Notes under the pieces: generated by a model
The model's input: the letters and a program-made list of their open reading frames with translations, nothing else
What the model was told of the DNA's origin: nothing
Database searches by the model: none
Position numbers and translations under genes: made by a program
Part shown: positions 49,651-58,790 of the stretch, piece by piece
How the letters are laid out: each line of letters opens with the position of its first letter
How positions within the stretch are numbered: position 1 is the first letter of the stretch
DNA from: Callipepla californica brunnescens
Lineage: Eukaryota > Chordata > Aves > Galliformes > Odontophoridae
Length of the DNA stretch: 64,000 bases
Reading direction: 5' to 3'
Assembly (NCBI GenBank): GCA_023055505.1
Contig: JALIRH010000003.1
Coordinates: forward strand, 1,231,501 to 1,295,500

Positions 49651-49862
49651 ATTTAGAGCTTTTTGAAGTTTGGATTAGTTAGACAAAGATGTTAATTTGT
49701 CCTTATTAAGCTAAATTAGTCTTTTTAAAGCCATTTAATGAAGATGTAAACTCTCTTATTAATTCTTAATTGAATGCTTGTCTGAGAGACATACTGTAAA
49801 TAAACATGTCTAATACAGATCTTGACTCTCAAATTATTATTATTTTTTTAACTGAAAGGAAA

Positions 49863-50231
49863 AAGAATGAGGGACCTGGGTCTGTTCAGCCTTGTAAAAA
49901 GAAGACTCAGAAGGGATCTGATCCATGTCTATGATTATCTAAGGTGCTGGAGGCAAAGGACGCAAAAGGACAAGGACAGTATGTGGTGATAGGACATGGG
50001 TAAATGATCACAAACTGAAGCAGAGGAACTTCTTCACAAATGAGAGTGGGAACTTCTTCACAGTGAGGGTGACAAAGCACTGGAATAGGTGGTGGAGTCT
50101 CCTCTGGAGATGTTCAAGACCTGTCTGGACACCTACCTGTGCATCTGGGGCTAGGGAGCTGTTTGGCAGGGGCGTTGTACTAGATGACCTCTAGAGGTCC
50201 CTTCCAACTCTTCAATTCTGTGATTCTGTTT
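49863..50231 (+). mobile_element. CR1-F-like LINE 3' fragment, plus strand
   Basis: It starts in the ORF2 C-terminus (the plus frame near 49866 reads RMRDLGLFSLVKRRLRRDL) and ends 'CTTCAATTCTGTGATTCTGT', the CR1-F tail. Around 50030-50060 the phrase 'AACTTCTTCACA' occurs twice, a small internal duplication not seen in the sister copies. It is well preserved and so probably one of the younger CR1s here. Confidence 0.92.
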
Positions 50232-50764
50232 AATAATAGTTTAATTTATATGGTATATCTACACAGTGAGTTGCCAAGTTTTAGGTTAACTTGGTATATG
50301 GTGATATCAACCATTTCCAATTTTTTTGCTGAAAATATAAAACTTAGGTTCTCATATATGCTCTGGTGACTTCTGACTGTTCATGCAGTGGAGGAAAACT
50401 TGAAATTTCTCATAAATTCTGTGATGAGAATTCCCCCAGAGCGAGTGAGCTGTCAAGCAGCTGTAGATGAATTATAATCAGATTCTGTAACCTCAATCTC
50501 TGCAGTAGTAGAGATTGTCCGGAATGGGCAATATTTCCTATATCCTTAATGAGCATTTGTCCCTGTGAACATAATCCATAAGGGACAAATTAAAATAACA
50601 TCTTGGATGATTTGAGTCAGCCTGAAGGGCAAATTATGACAAGAATCTCCTACTGAAAATTTATTCTTACCATATTTTGGAGGAAAAAAAAATGAAGTTT
50701 CTGCTATTTACAGATGGACAAGTATGACCAAAATCACTTTTCCTGTGCTGCTTTTATGAGAATT
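50232..50764. other. Spacer between two oppositely oriented CR1-F copies
   Basis: About 530 bp of AT-rich sequence with nothing recognised. Confidence 0.5.
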
Positions 50765-51060
50765 CGTTGTGAAACAGTTTATGACTGTTTCCCCTTGTCC
50801 TGTCACCACACACTGCAGAGAAGAGTCCAGCCTCACCCCTTTGCCTACTGCTCCTTAGATATTTATAGACGTGGATCAGATCACCTCTGATTCTTCTTTT
50901 TTCGAGGCTGAAAAGACCCAAGTCTCTCAGCCTTTCCTCATAAGGGAGGAGTTCCGTGAACTTTATCATCCTTGTATCCTTCCACTGGACACTTTTCAGG
51001 AGATCCCTGTCTTTTTTTGTACTAGGGAGCCCATAACTATACACAATACTCCAGTTAATA
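50765..51060 (-). mobile_element. CR1-F-like LINE fragment lacking its 3' tail
   Basis: The minus strand frame reads LRDLGLFSLEKRRIRGDLI, the ORF2 C-terminal motif. The block covers 'CCCTTGTCCTGTCACCACAC' to 'CACAATACTCCAGTTAATAC'. Unlike the other copies, the terminal tail repeats are absent. It was therefore trimmed at its 3' side by deletion after insertion, or represents a rearranged piece. It is inverted relative to the copy at 49863-50231. Confidence 0.85.
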
Positions 51061-52872
51061 CAGTTTAAACCAAGATTTTACAGGAGGTCAGGAGGTAAAT
51101 TTTAAAGCATTTTTCTCCTTTGTGTTATATTACCATTATCAAAACATCATATATATGCTAGCTCCTCCACTCTCCTTTACTTGTAATTTGTAAATTGATG
51201 ACATAGAAAACAGCAGAAGTTTAAATAACATCTTACTGAAAAACATAACTAAGTTTGAAGACTGTCATTTTCTTTCACAAGTTAGTATTTTATATAGGTT
51301 AGATTTCATACAAATCCATTACTTTACAACATATGCTTATCTCAAAAGTGTTCTGGATTTCTAAAAATATGTAAAAATAATCTATTCAATGTGAAAATAT
51401 AAAGGAGTGCCACTAAAAGTTTCCAACAAAATACCTTAACCTAAATTATAAAACAGATGTACTTAAGTGTCTTTCCAAAGGAAAAACAAGTAAACAAGCA
51501 TAACTGATACATATGAGATAAAAATAGAAGAAAGATCTTACAAAAATTATTCAATTTTTAAAGATCCTTTAAAATGCTAATTCTCAAAAATTGAATATTA
51601 ATTAGAATAATGATTGGTCTAGGAAATTATTTAATCTAATAATTAATCATGCACTTAATTTCCTAATGAGTTTAAAAGACCATGTTAGCACACTGATGCG
51701 TTAACAGTTATGTTTTAATTTTAATTTATAATCACAGTACCCTTCTTTTCTTATGTAGATAAAAAGATATACATGTACATTTGGATAAACGTTAAGTTTT
51801 AGTATTCACCACTCACATTATAGCTTTAGACTTCTCAGTAACTTCATCAGTATCATTTTATTTCAGTTATTAACAGGAAATCTTTGTCAACATAAACACT
51901 GCTCTCCCAGTCTCTTTGGGTAATTTTACTGTAAGTTGTGAAAAATTTGGTCTTAGCATTTATAACAAGAAAACAGGAAAAAAAATGATATCTAGATCTC
52001 ATATTCCAGCTGACATCACCAGTAATGATTATTTGCTGTCTTGAGTGTATAAAATAACTATTTAGAAAGTAATTTGATGCAATCCAACTTGATAAAATTT
52101 TAGTCATCCACAGGAAGAAGTTTTTTTTTTTGAAATATACCTAAGTCAGATTCTGGGGGAAAAATAACTATTATATTGGCAAGAAGAATAAATGCCTGCA
52201 AGGTGACAATTCAATATCTCTAGTGTATGTGTCAAATAGCTGGTCAGTATGTAGTCGCTACATTAAAAAATTGAATATCTTCCACTAAATTGCTTCAAAA
52301 AGACCATGAAATTCACTGGTTTGCATAAGATATATACCAGAAACTGTCTACATTAAAAGAGCAAATATACCAGGCGTGAAGGGAATGGTGATAAAAATTC
52401 AATTGAGGTGTAAATGAAGTGGTTGGATCTTTCATTTCAAGGAATTCTACAGTAAAATACCTACTTAAGAAAAAAGACAAGTCAGCAACTAACAGAAAAA
52501 TATGAGGAAGAAAAAATATATATATTTATTGACAACTGGAAGCAAAACAAACAGTAGTTTCACTTAACTCATGATGGCTTGAACAGATTTAAAATAACCT
52601 GTTATCTGTTTAGGAGAAGTAAAATGGTCATAAGAAAAATAAAAATAGCTACTTAATTGTGTTACATAGGGGACTCAGTCATTTTGTCATTAGAAAAACA
52701 TTCCTTTCAGCTTTTAATTGCTCACCTGTATGAAGATTTGCAATTATTTAAGTTACAGACTTCTAGCTGTGATTATAAGCCTTGTAAACTTTAAATAACT
52801 TTCCTAAAAGTGAGAAAGATCACTTTTTTTGAAGTCCTTTTTAGCTTTATTTTTTTTTACCCTTTTTATTTA
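51061..52872. other. Unannotated AT-rich DNA, 1.8 kb
   Basis: No exon or repeat is recognised. A short T run lies near 52122. An 84-codon minus frame at 51853-52107 has no known motif. Confidence 0.5.
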
Positions 52873-53020
52873 ACGTGGCACCCCAAATTGTACACAGTTA
52901 TTGAGGCACTGTGCACCAGTGCAGTGTAGAGAGGGACAATCTTGTCCCTCAGTCTGCTAGATATGTCATATCTGATGCACCTCACGATACTGTTGGTATT
53001 CCTGGCTGCCTGGTTAAATA
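52873..53020 (-). mobile_element. CR1 LINE, inverted 5' segment
   Basis: 'GGCACCCCAAATTGTACACA' through 'TTCCTGGCTGCCTGGTTAAA' matches CR1 ORF2 read on the minus strand. On the consensus this segment lies just upstream of the plus-strand CR1 block that begins at about 53090. The arrangement, an inverted upstream piece then a forward downstream piece, is what twin priming during reverse transcription produces. Confidence 0.78.
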
Positions 53021-53089
53021 TTAAATGGTGAAATGTTCTTTAGGGCTACAGAGATGGTTAGATGCCTTGGGTACCTCGTTTCCTCATTC

Positions 53090-53455
53090 ATGAGGACTGG
53101 CCTGGGACTGTTCAGCCCTATGAAAAGGTGTCTGAGAGGGGATCCTATAAATATCTAAAAGGTGCTTATAAATATCTGAGGGATAGTGTCAAGTGGATGG
53201 AGACAGGCTCTTTTCTGTGGTGCCTAGGGATAGGACAAGGAGTGACAGGCACAAACAAAATTCCATACGAATATGAAAAAATTTCTTCACTTTGAGGATG
53301 ACAGAGGACTGGAACAGGCCGCCTGGAGAGATGATAGAGCCTCCTTCTCCAAAGATACTCAAAACCAGCCTGAATGCTTTTCTGTCAACCTACTGTAGGG
53401 AACCAGTTTTATCAGGCCAGAGGCCCTTTCCAGCACCTAAGATTTTGTAACATTG
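53090..53455 (+). mobile_element. CR1 LINE, forward 3' segment
   Basis: 'TGAGGACTGGCCTGGGACTG' then 'TTCAGCCCTATGAAAAGGTG' is the CR1 ORF2 C-terminal region in plus orientation. It continues through 'GAACAGGCCGCCTGGAGAGA' in the 3' UTR to about 53455. The terminal ATTCTATG repeats are decayed ('AAGATTTTGTAACATTG'). 'ATAAATATCTAAAAGGTGCT' is followed by a near-duplicate, 'ATAAATATCTGAGGGATAGT', a small tandem duplication. Confidence 0.82.
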
Positions 53456-53946
53456 AAAATTATAAGGTGAATAGAGATAATAATGAAAAGGAATGAGACT
53501 TAAAGGAGGTGTGCGTCTCTTCCCTTTCTACTATAATACAAATAACTACACTGTGTGAGATACCATGCTCTGCTAGTCTCTGGTTTTTACCACAATGTTC
53601 CACACAGCACTTTTTTTGCATCTCCTTATTTCTTCTATTCAACACACAGCAAATGGGCAGCTGAGGGTAAATGCCAAAAATAACTTCCAAAAGAATCAAA
53701 CATCTTCTTCAGTCCACTGTTCTCATTGTGAAATGAAATTTGCTTTAGCAAAAAGCTTTTATAATGTATTTTATTATGGCCATGAATATTGAAGTGTATT
53801 TGTGATTAATTAAAAGCTCTTTTTATATAGGTTTCTTTCTTCCTGAAGAATAGGATTCGATAAACAGAGAGACAAAAGTGAAATTCATGTACATAGGGAT
53901 ATGTGTTCCTAATTTATTCATTTTCCTTGAATTCCAGTAGAACATT
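53456..53946. other. Spacer of about 490 bp, nothing recognised
   Basis: AT-rich, with overlapping chance frames on both strands and no repeat signature. Confidence 0.5.
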
Positions 53947-54526
53947 TGTCATGGTTTTATGATTTTTGGTACTGGTATTCCACATCATAAACATCATGTA
54001 TTGCATTAAGAGTTAAAGAGCTAATACTCCAGCTCCATAGATCATTGATAATTCCAGGTATACCTGCCTCGTAAGAGAAGAAGAACTACATTCCCCAGAG
54101 GACTTTGCAATGCTTTGTATTTTTACGTGTTTTCCTCTCAGAGGGAACAGATAAAAAATCTCTGCGGTCACGGGACGCTCTCTTTCCTTCGGGATCAACT
54201 CAGCAGTGGGTGCTCGCTGCCATATCGCCTTCAGCGTTAGCGTAAGGCCTTCGGTTTATCGGACACTCTCTCTCTTGCTCATTTTATTTTGATTTCATTA
54301 GCCTCAATTCCAATTATATTGTATTATATTCTGTTACTTTGCTTTCTAATATCTTATTTAGTAAATTAGCTTTTCCTCCTCAGATCGTTGCCGCTGTTTT
54401 GTTTCTAGGCCCATCTCCCTTTTCCCTTTTCCCTTTTTCCTTCCCCTTTCCTGGGGCTTGGGTCCGTGGGTCCCCCGCACCAATCGTCACGGAACCGGGC
54501 CGATCCAGCCCAGTAAACCGTTGACA
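53947..54526 (+). mobile_element. Solo LTR (family B), CpG-rich and apparently young
   Basis: It begins TGTCATGGTTTTATGATTTT and ends AAACCGTTGACA, matching 18794-19312 and the reverse of 15203-15754. The flanks ACATT (53942-53946) and ACAGT (54527-54531) agree at four of five positions. Many CpGs survive ('GCGGTCACGGGACGCTC', 'ATCGCCTTCAGCGTTAGCGT', 'CACGGAACCGGGCCGATCC') where the other copies have TG or CA. A 'GATAAAAAAT' TATA-like string near 54149 precedes the GC-richer block, a possible R-region start. No gag, pol or env follows. Confidence 0.88.
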
Positions 54527-56509
54527 ACAGTACAGAATAGAATCTTACAGTCTTTCCATTCAGTCTGTCTTCTTCCTCAGAGATGTTTGGGAAGCTGTTA
54601 TTGTCATTAGCAGTTGTCCTGGGGGAAGTACAAATCCTATAATTCTTACTCTACACTCATCTACAAATAAACTAACCAATTCTAACCAAATACTTCCCAC
54701 TATATTTTCTTCTATATTTAGATTTAACTGTTGCAACCAGCAGCTTCTAGCAGCTTATAATCCTGGCATACACTTAATATCAGTTCTCAAAGTTTCATTA
54801 GCTGAAACACTGAAGCAATAAAGTGTGAGATTTTTTTTGTTCCATTTTCTTACCACTATGAATATCAGTATGCATAATCTCCAAGAGAGATAAAGCTCTA
54901 GATGTAATATCAGGAGACAAATCTGCCTTTTTCTTTCTCTCTTTTTTTTTTTTTCTTTTTAAGAACATAAGAATAATTTATTTTCTGATTATTTTAGTTT
55001 CAGAAATTATAGATGACCCTGTGCATACTTAGATATTTTCTGAGGTAGCTGTTGTTTTGCTTATTCTGGTGATAGAGTGGAACAGGGTTAAAAGAGACCT
55101 CCAGGTAGCATCCCTTTTAAAATAATGTATGATCAGGGGCACTTATGCCATTCCTGATAGAGGTTTGACTACTTTCTTCTCTAAAAAACATTTCAGATCA
55201 AAGTTTGTGATATTTTGTTTTTTTGTTTCTTTTTTTTTTTCTTTTTCTTTTTCTGGATAAAAATTTAAATTAAAATCAAGAAGTGCTTTTTAAAAATCCA
55301 TCACCCTCCTCCAGCATCATTCTCCTTAAAAAGTAAGAAAACAGTACCCTGGCTAGACAGAGTTCAGAATATAGATCCAGGAGTACCACAGCCATGAAAC
55401 CACACAGCATGCAAGAAATAGGTATTGACTGTATCATAAACTCACCACAGCAAAAGCAAGTCCAAAGGCAAAGATGAGTTGGCAATTACACAATCTACAA
55501 CAGTACTAAGGAAAACTGACTACATTCTTCCTTCCCATAGTATGACTGTATGATAGTTTTGATACTTTGATTTCAAACAGGGAAAGCAGAACTTGAACAT
55601 TATTGAAATGAAGACAAATGTGTGGCTAGTCTTCTAGAATCAACAGCACTAGTAAAATTTGGAGAAGATTACAGTTAAAAATGAGAGACTGTATTTGGAA
55701 CACAAATAATCATAATATCAGTAATATCTGAGGTTATATTTAACCAAATTCTTTCATTCCTGGTTTTCATATGCTTCATCTCCAGTATATCTCCAAGGGA
55801 TTTTTGAGATAACATCTGTTGACAGTTATATTAGAATCAGTGTTTAAATTAATTGACTATTTACATAATGATTGTACTGTCATTATAATTTCCTTTTATT
55901 CTGAGTTCTTACCTCATCTCAGAATTCAGCATTTCTTTTTACTCAAATAGATCTGCTCCCTTTTGTGTGGGCTACCTGTCAGATAGTGGGCATAAGTACT
56001 TATAAAATTTATCTTGTACAGTTTTTAGAGGCACTGACTGGCTTCCACCTTGTAAGAGAAGTGTTAACTGAATTAGTTGAAGTTTTCTAGTATACCTCTT
56101 TGCTTTCTGTATTTCTATCAGAGCGAGGAGCACATAGTTTTGTTCAATAATTGTATTTTAATGCTGTAAATCTACTTTCCAAAAATAGTCATCTACCCAC
56201 TTGACTGTAGTGCACAAGTGACATTATTGTAAATTAAGAGATGTGTTGTAAAGACATTTGGCATTTATGTGAAAATCTCCAAGAGCTTATCAGCACTCTT
56301 GCACTGAGTCTTGTATTTCAGATCCTCAGAAATGCATGTTCTGAGATATGTTTTTTCATTGCAAAATCCTTGTGTTTTGTTTGGAAGAAGCAGAAGTCAG
56401 ATACCCTAAGGGAGTCACTTATTCCTGTGAAAGAATACATGGTGTCTAATCTTTTGGCTTGCCTGGTGTGCATTGAGTGAACGGGAATTTTCTTGGGCTG
56501 CATACACAA
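54527..56509. other. Unannotated AT-rich DNA, 2 kb
   Basis: No gene is recognised. A 26-base stretch (54648-54673) is identical to 44613-44638. T-rich patches lie at about 54934-54962 and 55217-55255. Confidence 0.5.
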
Positions 56510-57018
56510 AGCTCACTCCAAAAGTAATGCCTTTAATTATTTCCATGTAAACTACAACAGATACAACTGAACACAATAACATTATTTGATAGAGAAAAAT
56601 CACAACAGCAGAACACTGTTTTCCAACATAGTCAACACCACTAGCTCTGCATTTTTGCTGGTAATGAGCAAAAGCCTAGATGCCACTCATAATAAACAGC
56701 AACAGTAGAGGTGATCCACTGTCACTGTCTTCACAGCTGTAATGGACCACCCACAGATTCACTGTGCTAAAATCCAGTGTTTGGTTTCCATAAGTGTTCA
56801 GCAAGTATCCATGAAGTTCAGTGGGTACAAATTTTTCCACATGGAGGAACTCAACTTCACACTTTTGCTTCTTACCACTTTCAAGTCAGATGCCATATTG
56901 TCAGTGTCACCTCTGCTACCATATGTCACATGGCAACAAAATGTGATGGAATGTTAGTGGGAAAGCCCAACCTCTACTGTCATCCCACAAACATCTGCCT
57001 CTGACACTGCTTTAAAAT
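56510..57018 (-). mobile_element. Mariner (Galluhop-type) non-autonomous copy, one end decayed
   Basis: The left terminal repeat 'CACTCCAAAAGTAATGCCTT' is clear, and the body matches the copies at 9290 and 23051, with 'TCCACTGTCACTGTCTTCAC', 'CACCCACAGATTCACTGTGC' and 'ATGTCACATGGCAACAAAAT'. After 'ACATCTGCCTCTGACA' the expected right terminal repeat is missing. Relict transposase sequence on the minus strand is full of stops. Plus-strand frames of 71 and 75 codons here are antisense to it. Confidence 0.87.
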
Positions 57019-58326
57019 AGCATGTATTAATTTCAGATCAGCCCTCTTAAAATACATAATATAGTTAATAAGTAACAAAACTTATTTTAATCTTTAATAT
57101 TTTTATTAAGGCAAAAAAAGAAAAGAGAGAGCAACAAAAACACAGAACTAGAAAGATATCTGACCTTATTTTTGTGAAACTAATGCATTAGTCTGATTTG
57201 AGAACAGTGGCTGCAATTCTCAGTGAGGTCTCAAGATTTTCATGAGAGATTTCTGATGAAATTTTACTCCTGTGCTTCACTGCAAAAATAGTGAATTTCT
57301 CCTGTTTCTAGATAATTATATTAAAATGCACCCATTATTTACCTACTCCTGATCTCAATTTCTTTGACTACTCTCTTTCTTCAAATGTACAGCTGCTACG
57401 TAAGATTTCTAAAAAAAGATTGCAAAATTAGTGAAAATTATATCCTTTCATGTTACTTCTCTTATTCTTCATTTGACAGTAAGTTCTTGTTGGATGTTCA
57501 TGCATACAGAGAAGTGGATTAGTGGGCAAACACAGTTCAAAATACTCGTTCATGTCTTGGCCATCATGACTTCCATGTTGGGGACTGTATTCAAATGAAA
57601 CAAGGCTATTATTAACACCAAAATGCTACAGCTTTGCTTTTTTCAAGGGAAAAGTTGTATCCATGGCTTATACACAGATGAAAACCATTGTATAGACAAT
57701 ACCTGTTTGATGATCACTCAAAGCTTTTCTATGCAGAAACAGGAGTTTTCAGAATTGGATTGGCCCTAACATCATCATTTTCTGCTACTATGATTGAGAT
57801 GCTGCCAAAGACTCAATTTTGAAAATGCCTTCATGAAGAATGGAACTATTTGAAAAGATTCTACTTACAGCTGAGTTTTGATGAAACCTTTAGGTAGAAT
57901 AAAATCTTTTATTTTTCTCAAGATTTCACTTTCTTTCTTAAGTAAAATTTCCAACTAAAAAGCTCTATGAAAGACTTATCTGAGCCAAAAAAACCACAAC
58001 TGTTTGCTTTAATGTTTTGTCTGAAATCATCACATTCAGTGATGAGTTCCCTTGTTTTTTTCATTCTATCAGTGCTGATGTTTTTTTTGTGTGATATTAA
58101 CATAAATGCATATGTTTTGTATATATATTTCTGAGAACAGGAAATTTGCTTCTTAACAGTTCTGTAATTTATTGCTGATATATACATGTATTACACGTGT
58201 TCAATAATAAAAACAAGCAAAAAAAAATTCTGCATTACAGAAGTCTTCTAAATTAAATGTGAATCTTTCAGAAAGTAAAGGATTAAACTAAATAGCATGA
58301 TCCAGAAGGTGGATCTAGACTTCTTT
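57019..58326. other. Unannotated AT-rich DNA, 1.3 kb
   Basis: No gene or repeat is recognised. An 89-codon minus frame at 57918-58187 is lysine- and serine-rich with no known motif. Confidence 0.5.
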
Positions 58327-58790
58327 TTGTGAATCTATGATTCACAGACTGTCAGAATTGGAAGGGATGTCTTCAGCTTATATAATCTAATCCTTCAGCT
58401 AAAACAGGGACAACTAGAGCAGGTTGCACAAGGCCATATTGAGTAAGATTGAACCAGATGAGTATTTCTAAGGACTGAGACTCCACAATCTCTTCTGGCT
58501 GCCTTTGCCAGTTCTTTACTACCCTCACTGTAAAAATTGTTCAGATGGAAATTCATATGTTTTTGTACAATTGCCTTCAGTTTTGTCACTACAGAGAAGA
58601 GTCTGGTTCTTTCACCGTAGTACTTTCTCATTAGGAGGGAATATTAATAAGATCCTTTATAAGCCTTCTCCCTTCCAGACTGAGGAATCTCAGGTTTCAT
58701 ATGAAAGATGCTTGAATTCTTTAATATTTTAATGGCTCTGAGCTGGGCTCAATCCAGTAAGTCTAAAATTTTCATGTATTGGAAAGCCTG
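58327..58790 (-). mobile_element. Old diverged CR1 relic
   Basis: The left part 'ATCTATGATTCACAGACTGT' is a decayed CR1 tail on the minus strand. It is followed by 'AGAATTGGAAGGGATGTCTT', 'AGAGCAGGTTGCACAAGGCC', 'CTGAGACTCCACAATCTCTT', 'TACTACCCTCACTGTAAAAA' and 'GATCCTTTATAAGCCTTCTC', all CR1 3'-region landmarks in order. It is highly diverged and fades out at about 58790. Confidence 0.78.

Larger units (their letters stand above)
42434..49862. other. 7.4 kb without recognised mobile elements
   Basis: I find no CR1, LTR, mariner, gene or RNA gene in this stretch, the longest such interval in the window. Features within it, listed separately, are an (AAAT/AAGT)n tract, a T/A-rich patch, a strong hairpin and a small GC-rich patch. 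Small frames (up to 94 codons, for example 43754-44038 minus and 47917-48144 plus) have no known motif. Confidence 0.5.
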
